NCBI GenBank assembly: GCA_037179335.1
Contig: JAKZHN010000020.1
Span: 434,001-498,000 of the forward strand
DNA from: Cyclaneusma minus
Taxonomy: Eukaryota > Ascomycota > Leotiomycetes > Marthamycetales > Marthamycetaceae
Direction of reading: 5' to 3'
Length of the DNA: 64,000 nt
Shown: positions 1 through 12,647 of the stretch, piece after piece
Numbering within the stretch: the first letter of the stretch is position 1
Layout: each line of letters begins with the position of its first letter
Notes under the pieces: model-generated
The model's database searches: none
What the model was told of the DNA's origin: nothing
The model's input: only the letters and a program-made list of their open reading frames with translations
Made by a program: the position numbers and the translations under genes

Positions 1-202
1 CTTCGACCTTCACCGAGCGACGAACCCATTGGCACGAAAAGCGGGTTGCGAGAACAGCGCTGGGTAGGGGGTCCAAGGAGCCAAACCGTGGAGCTGCCTG
101 GCCGGGCTTCAATCTGACGTCGCCGACTAGTTCGTTGCAATTGCCCTCGCTCGAGATCCCTTTGGCATTCAAACGGTGCGCATCAGCACCGAAAGGGCTT
201 GA

Positions 203-1917
203 ATGCTGCCATCGTATAAGCCTTCGTCGCCCAGCATGTTGCGACATCATGGCAGTGCCGCCCATGAGAAAGGCCTTGCCTATCCGCGGGGAGGAGGAAC
301 CTTCTCCATCTCGCCTCATAGGTTGGCCTCTCCTTTCATGCGCCCTGGGACTAAGAGAGGCTAATCAATCTCTATACGCACAGATTCCAACCTAGAAATG
401 CTCCACCGGCCGTGAGACGACGAAGACAGTTCATTTTCAGGTTAGCAATCGCCGGTATCATCCTACTAGCCTTTGCCGTCTTCGTATGGCCCGGCTTTGC
501 TCTGGCATCAATACTGTCTTTCGGCTTCCTTTCGTCGAGCGAAGACTTTCAGTTAGAAACTGTGCGATACTACGATCTTTCCAATGTACAGGGAACTGCA
601 AGGGGCTGGGAAAGAGAGGAACGAATTCTCCTATGTGCGCCATTGCGAGACGCCGAATCTCATTTGCCTATGTTTTTCTCGCATCTTCACAACTTTACGT
701 ATCCTCACCACCTCATCGACCTTGCCTTCCTAGTCTCGGATTCGAAAGACAACACATTAAGCTTGCTCTCTTCGCTATTGGAGGATCTGCAGGCGGATGA
801 GGATCCAAAGATGCCGTATGGAGAGATATCGATTCTTGAGAAGGATTTTGGTCAGCAAGTAAACCAAGATGTTGAGAGTCGTCACGGTTTTGCGGCCCAG
901 GCAACGCGAAGAAAGCTGATGGCCCAGGCACGGAACTGGCTTCTCAGCGCCGCTCTTCGACCGTACCACAGCTGGGTATACTGGAGAGACGTGGATGTCG
1001 AGACAGCACCTTTCACTATCCTAGAGGACCTGATGCGACACAATAAAGATGTCATCGTTCCCAGTAAGTTGGGCAAACAAGGAGATACGATGGAAGTAGC
1101 TAACCTATCCTTTCAGATGTCTGGCGACCACTGCCTGATTGGCTCGGTGGAGAACAGCCGTATGATCTGAACTCGTGGCAGGAGTCGGAAACCGCCCTGG
1201 CTCTTGCTGATACTCTTGACGAAGACGCTGTCATTGTAGAGGGATATGCGGAGTATGCGACCTGGAGACCTCATCTTGCGTACTTGCGAGACCCCTATGG
1301 CGACCCAGACATGGAAATGGACATCGATGGTGTGGGTGGTGTGAGTATTTTGGCCAAAGCCAAGGTTTTCAGATCGGGCGTGCACTTCCCCGCCTTCAGT
1401 TTCCAGAAGCATGCGGAGACAGAAGGCTTCGGCAAGATGGCAAAAAGAATGCAATTTTCAGTGGTCGGACTGCCCCATTACACAATTTGGCATCTTTACG
1501 AGCCGAGTGTTGACGATATTCGACACATGGAGGTAAGCTTTGCTTGAAACCCCTTCCTGACTAGTAGCAGCAAATACTGATATTCCCACTAGGAAATGGA
1601 GCAAGAACGCCTAGCCCGCGAAAGCGAGGAACAGGAGCGTGCGGATCGTATGAAGAAGATTAAGGAGCAGTTCAACGACCCTAACCCCCAATGGGAACAA
1701 GACAAGAACGAAATCCAGGACCTTGCTACGAAGGAGAAGGCAAAAGAGGAGCAGGAGAAGAAGGCAGCGACTTCGGAAATTGAAGAAGCCAAAGCAATAG
1801 CAGCCGCAGAAGCAGCCGCAGTAGCAGCAGCGGACTCTGAACCACGCCCTGCAGTAAGTTTTCACCTGATGATGCGCAGATCGAGTTGAGCTAACTATTT
1901 CTCAGGGCGATTCTTGA
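203..1917 (+). CDS. VAN1: GT62 alpha-mannosyltransferase, VAN1-like subunit of the Golgi mannan polymerase complex
   Basis: Exons are 203-321, 384-1063, 1117-1532, 1593-1853 and 1906-1917, giving 495 aa. The start is at 203: ATGs at 249 and 264 are in a frame that cannot join exon 2, while 203 joins it in phase across the 322-383 intron. The protein has a short cytosolic tail ending in an RRRR cluster, one membrane anchor (about aa 56-74), then an Anp1-family catalytic domain with the motif WRDVDVE, where DVD is the likely metal/GDP-mannose site. The C-terminus is a charged, Ala/Glu-rich coiled coil. The Anp1/Van1/Mnn9 family builds the alpha-1,6-mannan backbone of N-glycans in the cis-Golgi. 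VAN1 rather than ANP1 is inferred from the RRRR-anchor N-terminus and the Glu-rich tail. The last exon is only four codons including the stop. If its intron is retained, the protein would end a few residues later instead. Confidence 0.85.
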
Positions 1918-2840
1918 TATATGTATTATTTTTGTGGCTTTTTCTGGTTGAGGTGGGCCGGAGTTTGGTAGAAAGGACGCGCATATTCTCCCAAGCGATA
2001 GTTGAGGAGAAGAGGTATAGGCGGCAGGATGGAATCCAAATCGACGATCTGGTCACTCCATAACTGGATTTCAATCTCGAGAAAGCAAAAAAAGCAAACG
2101 AAAGAGAGCCTGCTGGCTCCATCACGGTCGAAGATGCATGGTATGGCGCCGGTGCTGTCATCAGCGGAAGCTGGGACTGCTGTGGTGGCATAACGCTGGT
2201 GGTTTTGTGTAAAATAGGGGCGCTGTTGAATAGGCGGTGATATCCTGATATGAAACGCTGTCGCAAATGTGGATGGCTCGCTTATGTTCCTGCTTAAATG
2301 AAAGGCTTGAGAAAGCAACTAGTCTGCTAGGTAATTGATCTTAAGTTGCAGAAAAACCCATCCTCAACAAATGCAGTGAATGCTGTGAACAAAGGGGGTT
2401 ATAATCCAGTCTGGTCCCATCACGTGCCCGGCAAAGTGCTCCAGGCACAGCTGCATGGGGCAAGTCGAAGCGCTGCCAGGATAGCGATAGCTCTGTGTCG
2501 CTGTCCGACCTACCTTTGTAAGTAGCCTCAGCTACAATTTGCCATCTTCCAAACACCCGGCTTCTGATCGACGGGCCAACCAGCAAAAACACATATCTAC
2601 TGGTGCCCGGTAGCGAATTCGAAGATCCCGTTGTTCTTAGCCAAGTGTCATCACCTTCTCAGACACATTGGCACCGAGCAGCCTTCGAGCCTTGCTGTTC
2701 TCTTCCGTCTGGACAGCTTCAATGCTTGCCCGATTTGCGCCCGCGCCATGAACGATGATCCAAAACTAGAAAATGCACAGCATCTAAAGGACGCACAGAG
2801 AGCTCCCTCGAATACACTCGATTTCCCCAACGAATCGATC
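1918..2840. other. Intergenic region, VAN1 to GEA
   Basis: This holds the 3' flank of VAN1 and the promoter/5' leader of the Arf-GEF. Short ORFs on both strands have no recognisable domain. A CACGTG E-box-like hexamer lies near 2421. The GEA frame stays open upstream to about 2631 with another ATG at 2748, so part of this stretch could be coding if an earlier start is used. Nothing else is recognised. Confidence 0.5.
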
Positions 2841-5800
2841 ATGGCTTCCCAAAGCCCCCTCAATAATGGTCTCTCCCGCGGCGCCTACAGACCTACCGCT
2901 GTATCTGTCGCCATAGACCCGGTGGCTCTCATCACGACGGAATGCATCACGGTCACATCTGCCATGCGCAAACATGCGCGCTGGGCCCATTCATCTGTCG
3001 CTGCAATTCTGGGACAGAGTGCCAGCCCCCATGCGGCTCCTTTTCAAAGCTCACGGACATCTACGCCCAGGCTCGACCGTTCTGCCAGAATACCCCATAG
3101 GCCAAAGTCTTCGACAGGAACTGTTGAAGATGACGACGAGGGCGGACTGGCAAACAGATGGGGTTTGCGGGGAAAGAAAGGGAAAAGCATGCAGGACAAT
3201 CCACTTATGGCAGGTTTTGGACGTCTCAGACGGGAGTTAAGTGGCTGCAAAGGTAGAGAATGCTCCTTCTAAACATACAGTGCCGTTGCTAAACAAACGC
3301 AGATATCCATCAGTTCGATACGCCTTCGCTACTTCACCCTTTTCTTCAAGTTATTCAGGCGTCTGCCACCTCGGCGCCCATAACATCCTTAGCACTAGTT
3401 GCAATCACGAAGTTCTTCTCGTACAACCTGATATGCGAGACGTCCCCACGGCTTTCTCTCGCTATGCAGTCACTATCTGCTGCGATCACACATTGCCGGT
3501 TCGAGGCCAGCGATTCTGCTCAAGATGAGGTAGTACTTTTACGCATATTGAAGCTCATGGAGGGGATGATTTCAGGACCAGGGGGCGACCTCCTGAGTGA
3601 CGAAAGTGTCTGTGAGATGATGGAGACTGGCCTGAGCATGTGTTGTCAAGCGAGACTGTCCGAACTTCTACGCCGTTCCGCCGAAATGTCCATGGTCAAG
3701 ATGTGCCAAGTTATCTTTGAACGTCTGAAGCACCTGGAACTTGAAGCAGGGGATGACCTAGAGGCTCTGGACAATCAGACAAAAGAGGATATGGACTCGG
3801 TTAAAATGGACCCGTCGGCCACTGGGAACAACGCCGTTGTATCCTCTCTTGCAGCACCGCCTACTCACAATTCAAGGTTATCTTCGAGCTTTGATGGCAC
3901 TCGAACTATGCCAGCTAGTCCCGCAAGATCAGCCCCCAATGGTTCCGAAACGGCGGCAGAAACTGCCTCCTCCGAAACCTCGGAAGACCACCAGATCAAA
4001 CCATACTCTTTACCCTCCATCCGCGAACTTTTCCGAGTCCTTGTCGATCTACTTGACCCTCACGACCGTCGTCATCCTGATGCCATGCGCGTTATGGCGC
4101 TCCGCATTATTGACGTGGCTTTAGAGGTGGCAGGTCCCTCGATTGCTCAGCATCCTACATTAGCAGTGCTTGCTGAAGATCGACTCTGCCGCTATCTGTT
4201 CCAGCTCGTACGGTCAGATAACATGGCAATACTGCACGAATCTCTCATCGTTGCGGGAACCCTACTGACAACGTGCCGGGGAGTCTTGAAACTACAGCAA
4301 GAACTGTTTCTGTCCTATTTGGTCGCCTGTTTGCATCCTAGGGTAGAGATACCCCGGGAACCAGGAATCGATCCATCCCTCTATGCAGGGGTACCACAAG
4401 CCCCTAAGCTTGTCAAGCCAGCCCCGTCACAACCTGGCAGTGGGCGGTCTACCCCTGTTCCTGTCAAGGACAGGCAGAAGTTGGGCATGGAGGGAGGATC
4501 GAGGAAGCCAGATGCCCGAGAAGCAATGGTGGAGAGTGTCGGTGCTCTAGCCCGTATTCCTAGCTTCATGGTCGAGTTGTTTGTGAACTATGACTGTGAT
4601 GTTGATCGGAGCGATCTTTGTGAAGATATGGTAGGGTTGCTTTCTCGCAACGCCATTCCCGACTCGGCGACCTGGAGCACAACGAGTGTTCCGCCACTTT
4701 GTCTTGATGCGTTGCTAGGATATGTCAATTTCATCGCAGAGCGTCTAGACGACGAGCCGATAACTGATGGCGTACCGGACAGACAGGCGCTGCGAGAGCA
4801 AAGGGCAAGGAAGAAAAACGTGGTGAAGGGAACGAGCAAATTCAACGAGAGTCCCAAAGCCGGCATTGCATATCTGGCGTCGCAGGGCATCATTGAGAAC
4901 CCCGATGACCCTGTATCAGTCACAAAGTTCTTGAAGGGGACTTCGAGGGTATCCAAAAAGGTCCTCGGGGAATACATCTCCAAAAGGGGCAATGAGACAA
5001 CACTCGAAGCATTCCTCGACCAGTTTAACTTCGCCGGCAAACGAGTGGATGAGGCTCTTCGCGAGATTCTGGAGTCTTTCAGATTACCGGGAGAATCGCC
5101 ACTCATTGAACGAATTGTGACGTCTTTTGCAGAGAAGTACAGTGCTCAAGTCACGTCTGAAGATGTTGCCAACAAGGACGCTGTCTACATTCTGACTTAT
5201 GCCATCATTATGCTTAATACCGACCAGCACAATCCCAATGTCAAAGGTGTCAACCGCATGACCAATATCGATTTCGCTCGGAATTTGCGAGGTGTCAATG
5301 ATGGCAAAGATTTCGATCCTCAGTACCTCCAAGACATCTACGATTCCATCAAAACCAACGAAATCATCTTGCCCGACGAGCACGAGAATAAGCATGCTTT
5401 TGACTATGCATGGAAAGAGCTTCTCCTGAAAACCGAGGCAGCTGGGCCACTTGTACTGTGCAAGACTAATCTGTATGATGCCGATATGTTTGCAGCTACA
5501 TGGAAGCCGGTCGTCGCTACGCTATCCTATGTGTTTATGTCTGCAAGTGATGATGCTACTGCCGTCTTCGATAGAGTCATCATTGGCTTTGATCAGTGCG
5601 CTCGCATTGCGACTAGATATGGTCTTACGGAGGTTTTAGACCAGATTGTCTACTGCTTGAGCCACATCAGCACCCTTGCTAGCGAGGTCCCACCAGACAC
5701 CTCCCTGAACACCGAAATTCAGGTCGAGGACAAGAGCGTCATGGTCAGCAGGACTGCTGTTACATTTGGGGAAAACTACAAAGCTCAGCTTGCCACACTT

Positions 5801-7883
5801 GTCTTGTTTCGGATAACTAATGGAAGCGAGGCTGTGATAGGAGAAAGCTGGAAATATGTGAGTTTTTTGAGCCTGTATCATTACTGACATGCCCAATGCT
5901 GACCCTGCACAGATCGTGCGGATATGGGTAAACCTCTTCGTTAATTCCCTCGTTCCGACTCTTCTCGAAGTGTCCAATCGTCTTGATCTCCCTAGCATTC
6001 CACTTCAAAGTCCTTCACAGGTCATAGATCGTGGGCAGAAGTCTAACGACACTGGCTTGTTCTCCGCCTTCACCTCGTATATATCGAGCTATGCTATGGA
6101 CGAACCTCCTGAGCCATCAGATGCCGAGTTGCAGAGCACGCTCACGACTGTAAGCTGTGTTGAGGATTGCTACATGGACCGGGTCATCGCGAGTATCATG
6201 TAAGTCTAGATGCTCCAAGAGTTTGTGGTTTTGGCAAAGAACTAAATCTCCCCCGCAGGCAACTACCTGCCGCCGATTTGCAACCGTTAGCGCGTGGGCT
6301 GCTCTCACATCTTCCGGATGACCCCTCAACGCCTATTGTCGTCGTCAAGACAGAAGAGTCAGCCATTCCGATAACGAACGGTCAAAAGCAGACATCCCCA
6401 GCTCCCGTTTATGATCCTGGAACTGTATTCATCTTGGAGTTCTGCACGACCCTTGCACTTCGGGACCAAGAGTCTGTTAAAGTGCTAGGTAACGATACTG
6501 CGGATGCGCTACAGAATGTTCTTCGCGATGCCCCCAACTACCACCCGACGATGGTTTCTAGGACAGTCTTCTACGTCTTGGAACTGCTGCGTGCTAGCTA
6601 TGTAAGTATTGTGATTCGATGACGAAGGAGCTCGTACTCATCCAATCGTCTAGGAACATACCTTCTTGCGAGTCCCCGTGGTGCTTCACACCATCTCAAG
6701 TCTCAAGAAAGACCAACTCGAAAAGGCCGCCCCCCTTGTCTTGAAGGGCATATTAAACTGCATCAAGGAAGCGGGGCCTCTGAGGAACGAGACCATCACA
6801 TCTCCGGATTTTTGGGTTATTTTACGGACTCTCGCTAAGGATCCAAAGGCTGCATCCGCGGTCTTCGAAAACTTGGAAGTTGTCACGAAAGCATCACCAC
6901 CGGCTGTGGTGGCCGACAACTATGAACAGGCCATTTCCCTTCTCAACGACTTCGCATCAGCCGGAAGCATTGGCTCTCGCGCCGAGCAGGCACCGCAACG
7001 AGGCGCTCGACGGGGCCAGCCCACCAAGCCAGCAAAGCCGCAAAATGAAGCAGCTATCGCACGAGGTGTGCAAGCCGTCGCCATCATCTACCAGCTCACA
7101 GCCCGCATCCCGACTCTGATGCAGCAGTCTCATCTTGAGACTAAAGAAGCGTGGGGAGCCTACTGGTCGCCTATCTTCGGAGCCCTCACAACGCAATGCA
7201 CCAATCCATGTCGAGAAATTCGCCACCAGGCGTTTTCGTCGTTGCAGCGTTCCTTAGTCTCTCCTGAACTAACATCGGGTGATCATGACGAGTGGACAGC
7301 GATATTTGGCGAAGTACTCTTCCCGCTGATCATCCGGCTGTTGAAGCCGGAGGTCTACTCGTCGGACCCAGTCGGCATGAGCGAGACGCGCGTGCAGGCG
7401 TCGACACTGCTGTGCAAGATCTTCTTGCACTACTTGGTCGTGCTTTCGAGCTGGGATGGGATGCTGGACCTGTGGTTGAAGATACTGGATATTATGGATC
7501 GGCTGATGAATAGTGGACAAGGGGATAGCCTGGTAAGCTTTCCATTTCTTTTCCGTAAAATAAGCCCCATCATGCATGGACTTGACTGCAAAAAGATTTG
7601 GATGTTTGACTAATGCTCTTGTGTTCTATAGGAAGAGGCAGTGCTGGAGAGCTTGAAGAATCTGCTGCTGGTGATGGCGAGTAGCGGCTACTTGGTGTCG
7701 AAGAGCGAGGACGAGGAGAAGCAGAAGCTGTGGACGGAGACGTGGAAGCGGCTCGACCGCTTCTTGCCGGACTTGAGAAAGGAGCTGGCGTTTGATGAGC
7801 CGGCTGAGGAGCCGGTTGAGAAGGTAGCAGGCTCGGCTGAGGCGGGCCCGGTGGGGGATGCTGTTGAGCCTACGGCCTCTTAG
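2841..7883 (+). CDS. Sec7-domain Arf guanine nucleotide exchange factor, GEA1/GEA2/GBF1 type
   Basis: Exons are 2841-3252, 3303-5857, 5913-6199, 6259-6601, 6654-7532 and 7632-7883, totalling 1575 aa. The N-terminus matches the DCB region of large Arf-GEFs (ITTECITVTSAMRKHARWAH), followed by a HUS-like helical region. The Sec7 domain is at about aa 645-835. It has the invariant FRLPGES motif whose glutamate (about E735) is the catalytic finger that expels GDP from Arf, and the LNTDQHNPNVK signature. HDS-like helical repeats fill the C-terminal half, and the tail is acidic. Proteins of this family activate Arf1 at the early Golgi for COPI coat recruitment. Length and domain order fit GBF1/Gea rather than Sec7/BIG. 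In-frame ATGs at 2748 and 2841 both open the frame; 2841 was chosen because the residues between them look unlike the family. Confidence 0.93.
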
Positions 7884-8654
7884 AGCTGCTCGTCATTAAT
7901 ACTCGTAGAGTATGGTTCATCTGTACAAAGCACTAGGCGGTGCAAAGGAGGGGATTGAAATGTACTGATAGGGCATTGGAAGCGAGATGTTTGTATAAAG
8001 AAGTGAGGTATTGCTTAGAGAGTATTTGGTGAGACTGCTTGTGAGGTGTTGCTTTGCCCCTTTTATGAAAGAATGGGCTCGACAGTGCCATATGGCGGCT
8101 CATAGTAAGTAGACGCCACTAATGTAGGAAGTACAAAATGAAATGATGTCCACACAGGAACATGGATCTGAATAACTGCCTACAAGTGCCGATATAATTT
8201 ATCGCGAACCCGGTGGGGTTTGATGTCAAGCCTTCAGGGGGCTCTGCTCTCGATGCAGGGATCCACCGACAGGGCTGAGCAGGGGACACAATTGTCAGTG
8301 CGACATTGAAGCTAAGCTTCCCCAAGCTCCCGAGGCCACATGCACACCCTCAAGAGTCATGCAACTCAAGAACAACCTTTTGGATTGAGAAGATTGATCG
8401 CAAACGACGGCTCTTTGGATCCGAGGCCATTGATCGAAGCGGCCACTGGACTGTGCATCGGCCGGTTCTTGACAGCTCTTTCCAGTTTATATGTTGTGCC
8501 CTTGGGGATCGTCGGTATCAAATCCAAGCACGCCCAAGTGCGATGGATGAATGCATCGTGCTTGACTGAGGGAACCCCAAACCGCCGTCGATACCTAACC
8601 AATTCCACATTCCCCATCATTTCGAGACCTCTTTTTCGAAAACCTGCCGTCACA
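7884..8654. other. Intergenic region, GEA to GH125
   Basis: This is the 3' flank of the Arf-GEF and the promoter of the GH125 gene. The GH125 frame is open upstream to about 8340, but the residues there look non-coding and would bury the signal peptide. No RNA gene or repeat is seen. Confidence 0.45.
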
Positions 8655-10447
8655 ATGGCAACTTTCCGCGTCGCAGTCTTGCTGCTGTGGCTTGCAGCAT
8701 GCTCTCTCACGAAGGCCCTGGAGCTTCGTAGAGATCTTGGAGACCTTCCTGAGGAAATGCTGGCCGATTATAAGCGGGCGTGTCCAGATTACAAGTCTTA
8801 CTCGACCCGGCTCCAGTAAGGATCTCTCGCTGCTGCTGCTTGTAATGTGCTGTGCTGATTTGTCGGTGTGCAGTCGTCCTCTCAGCGATGGACCTATGTC
8901 TCTTCCCTTCCAACGCCCTTCGAAATACTGCCGAACCTTTACCTCCCCCCTCGTTGAAAAGGTCATTGGCGATGTCACGGCGCGGATGGTAGACAAAGAT
9001 CTGGCCCGCCTTTTCGAGAACGCCTTCCCAAATACATTAGACACAACAGTGCGGTGGCATACCGACGGCAAGGCCGCCCACAACGAATTAAAAGCCCGCA
9101 GCGCATCAAAAGGACCATGGTCTGGGAAACAGTCTTTCATTGTCACTGGAGATATCAATGCCGAATGGCTCCGAGACTCAACGAACCAACTTCTACAATA
9201 TCAACCGCTGGCGAAGAAGGACACGGCCATCTTCAACCTGATTCTTGGCGCGATCAATACGCAGGCTGAATATGTGATTCAGTCTCCTTACTGCAACGCC
9301 TTCCAACCCCCGCCATTCTCCGACCTCCCAATGACGGAAAACGGCCAGGAAGACTCAGTGCACCCAGCCTACGAACCCAGCTTCGTTTTCGAGTGCAAGT
9401 ACGAGCTCGACTCCCTAGCTCACTTCCTTGCTCTGGGAAACACATTTTACAACCACACGAAGTCCACCGAGTTTTTGAACGAGCGGTGGTATCTGGCTCT
9501 AGAATCTCTGCTGAAGACACTGGATGAACAGTCTCAGCCGACGTTCAATCCAAAGACCGGCAAGTTCGAGAAGAACGAATATACATTTAGCAGACGCACA
9601 GAACAGGGCACCGAAACACTGCCCCTTTCCGGCGTCGGCAACCCGCTAAACAACGGCACGGGGCTGATCCGCAGTGCCTTCCGACCCAGCGACGATGCCA
9701 CAATCTTGGGCTATTACATCCCCGCCAATGCCATGATGGCCGTGGAACTAAAGCGTACAGCCAGCATTCTCCGCGAAGCTGGAAAGACGACTTATGCGCA
9801 GAACTTGGAGAAGCGCGCTGCGGAGATCACGGCGGGCATTTGGGAACATGCTGTTGTGCCGACGAAGAAATATGGAGATGTTTTTGCGTACGAGGTCGAT
9901 GGCTTTGGCTCGCATATTTTGATGGACGACGCTAATGTGCCATCGTTGTTGGCTTTGCCGATTTTGGGCTTTGTGCCTGTTGATGATCCGGTGTATGTTA
10001 ATACGCGGAAGATGTTGCTTGAGAAGAGTGGGAATCCTTACTATCTGAATGGGAAGGCTTTCAAGGGCATTGGCGGTAAGTCATGTTTACTGTGCTCTAA
10101 CTTTCCGCACGCTTTATATATGGTCGGACTTTCATATGGATTATTTGCTAATGTCTGTGATAGGTCCGCATATTGGCTTGGAAAACGCATGGCCGATGAG
10201 CTTGCTGTTGCAGGCTATGACTACGGATGATGACGAGGAGATCAAGGAGTCCTTGGCTCTGGTGCTCGAGGCGAGTCCGCTGGGCTTGGTGCATGAGAGT
10301 ATCAATGTCAACCGCATTAAGGAATACACACGCAGCTGGTTTGCGTGGGCGAATAGCGTGTTTGCGCAGACGATATTGGATCTGGCGAAGAGGAAACCGC
10401 ATTTGCTGTTTGGGCCGGGAGCGGAGCCTTATGTGATTGAGAGCTGA
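8655..10447 (+). CDS. GH125 exo-alpha-1,6-mannosidase family protein (Mug157-like), secretory pathway
   Basis: Exons are 8655-8815, 8874-10075 and 10164-10447, giving 548 aa. The ATG at 8655 starts a clear signal peptide (ATFRVAVLLLWLAACSLTKA). The mature protein carries the GH125 (former DUF1237) signature GDINAEWLRDSTNQ at about aa 146-159, a region binding substrate near the catalytic centre. Further conserved blocks are LIRSAFRPSDDA, GSHILMDDANVPSLLALP and HESINVNRIKEYTRSWFAWANS. Characterised bacterial GH125 enzymes are exo-acting alpha-1,6-mannosidases; the fungal homologue is known as meiotically up-regulated gene 157. A role in trimming cell-wall or N-glycan mannan is inferred, and would fit the mannan-synthesis gene 7 kb away, but no operon-like linkage is implied. 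Confidence 0.93.
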
Positions 10448-11012
10448 GCGTTTAGAGGGTTTTGCTGCTTGAGAGGGGATTCACTATTTTTGTGTACGAT
10501 TGAATAATAGTGTCAAGGTTAGCAATCGATCGCTGATTGATTTGCAAATAAGTTATAATTGGTAGGACTATAGGTCAGAATAGATCAGAGAATCTTATAC
10601 GAGTAGTTCGGAGTAGAAATTAAGAACAACAAACAACTTGGATTCCAAATCTATTTATACTTTAAATTACTTCCAACTTGCGAAGGCGCAAACGACTTCA
10701 AGGTGAGTTGGAGTTCCGACTTCCGACGGACCGTCCCGTTTGAATATTTGGAACCTTTCGTATTCGTAAAATTTACTACTAAAATTCTTGAGAAACGAAC
10801 AAACCGAACAAAGGCTGGCGGTGAAGTTGGGTGGCAAAGCTTCAATTAAAGCAGGAAGGCTGGTCACGTGCCCGCGCGCGTTGCTCTTTCCTTAATTACG
10901 CCTCGCGTCCGCCGCCCAATGCTTTGTTGCGGCCTGCTTCACCTCGAGTACCAACCCAAACACCACCAGACTTTCTCAACCTCGTCCACCACTACCGGCT
11001 GCCACTGCAATC
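10448..11012. other. Intergenic region, GH125 to RAD18
   Basis: The 5' half is AT-rich with no gene. Upstream of RAD18 there is a CACGTG palindrome at 10865-10870 followed by a GC-rich run, about 140 bp before the RAD18 ATG, likely promoter. Repeated CGAAC words near 10795-10815 are too short to call a repeat. Confidence 0.45.
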
Positions 11013-12505
11013 ATGGCATCCAAAGAAGACCTAAACGACGTCGCCGACTCGACAGATTGGCTCCAGACACCGCTCTCCTCATTCTCTCGCGTCGAACACT
11101 CGTTACGATGTCAAATCTGCAAGAACTTCTTTCAGACGCCCATGATCACCTCTTGCGCTCACACCTTCTGCTCTCTCTGCATTCGACGCTGTCTTTCGAA
11201 CGACGCGAAGTGCCCTGTCTGCAAGACCCAGGAGCAGGAGAATAAACTACGACATAATGCCGCCATGGAGGATGTTGTCGAGGCGTTTAAGCACGCTAGA
11301 CCGGGCGCGCTGAGCTATGCGAAGAAGCTGGACTCCGATATGCCAGGCCAGATAAAGTCGCCGAAGCGCAAGCTGAGTTCTGTTGCCGACGAAGATGAGG
11401 ATGTGAGACCGAGGAAGGCTACGAGGGCTTCGAAGAGGAGGGCTGCGACGGGGGCGGCGGTTTACGACACGACGGTGGTGGAGGAAATTGAATCCGATGG
11501 AGATTACCAGGAAGAGGGTATGTTGCCTCCCCTTGGCCCAGCTTCCTGGAAAACTACTTACGTTTCACCATAGAGTTACCGAAAGGAGTAGTCAACTGTC
11601 CAATATGCAACGCACAAGTTAAACAGGACGCGATCAACAGCCACATCGACTCCGGATGCCATGGCTTTAAATACACCGCCCCCTCAACACCTCCCCGACG
11701 TTCCCTGCGAGGCGCCCGTCAAGCCTCTCTAGGACCAGTCACCCGCACCTCCTCACAATCCCTCGATCCTATCAACCGTCCCAAACCCCTCCCCCAACTC
11801 CACTATTCCATGTTCAAAGAAACCGCTCTCCGCAAAAAACTCACCGAGCTCGGAATCTCTCCCAGCGGCCCCAAACCGCTCCTCGAAAAGCGCCACACCG
11901 AATGGGTAAACCTATGGAATTCCAACTGCGACGCGTCGAAACCGCGGAATAAACGGGAGTTGTTGCGGGAATTGGATGTGTGGGAACGGACTCAGGGCAG
12001 TCGCGCGCCGAGTGCGAATAATATGGGAAGTCAGATATTGAGGAAGGATTTTGATGGAAAGGGTTGGAGCGAGACGCATGGGGATAGTTTTCGGGATTTG
12101 ATCAAGAGTGCGAGACAGTCGGTGGCGAAGAAGATGGAGCCGCCGGTGGATTCCTCGGCGACTGTCGTTGGAAGTGCGTCGGAGGAGCCGACGCGGGATA
12201 GAGCATCGGAAACATACCGACCTCGCTCCTCTGGGCAATACCCGCAAGTCCCTGGAGAGGATATGCCCGGGGTAGAGGCGAGTGATCTGAGCCTATCCCC
12301 GGTAAACGAGGAAGAGGCTGAAGTTGAGGCGACGCCAGATGAAGAGATGTCACACGGAACAGCAAAGCAGGCAGGAGATGGGGTTCCAGTACAGGGCTTG
12401 GAACTCAGGGGTTCGCAGGCATCTGATTTCAGTTCACCACTCAAGCATGTTATCAGGAGTTCTAGCTTTGCGGGAGAATCGGGCAGCGAATATATACCCT
12501 CATAG
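11013..12505 (+). CDS. RAD18: RAD18-type E3 ubiquitin ligase, postreplication repair
   Basis: Exons are 11013-11517 and 11574-12505, giving 478 aa. Three diagnostic modules appear in the family order. A C3HC4 RING at about aa 33-72 begins CQICKNFFQTPM and continues CAHTFCSLC and CPVC. A UBZ4 zinc finger at about aa 176-200 has the CPIC then HIDSGC pattern. A SAP DNA-binding motif lies at about aa 244-280 (ALRKKLTELGISPSG). Rad18 with Rad6 mono-ubiquitinates PCNA at stalled forks. The C-terminal 130 residues are acidic, Ser-rich and probably disordered. Its stop lies about 140 bp from the 3' end of the opposing ESCRT gene, so the two are convergent. Confidence 0.95.
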
Positions 12506-12647
12506 TCATTCGGTTATTCATTCAGAGATTTCAGACAAGACCAAGAGTCCAGAGATATGACAGACTCCAGAGATATTCCAGCAACGCCCCATCGCTCGAT
12601 GCCCATGCGTGAAATGCCGCCTGCGCCGATAGAAAGTACAATACTCG

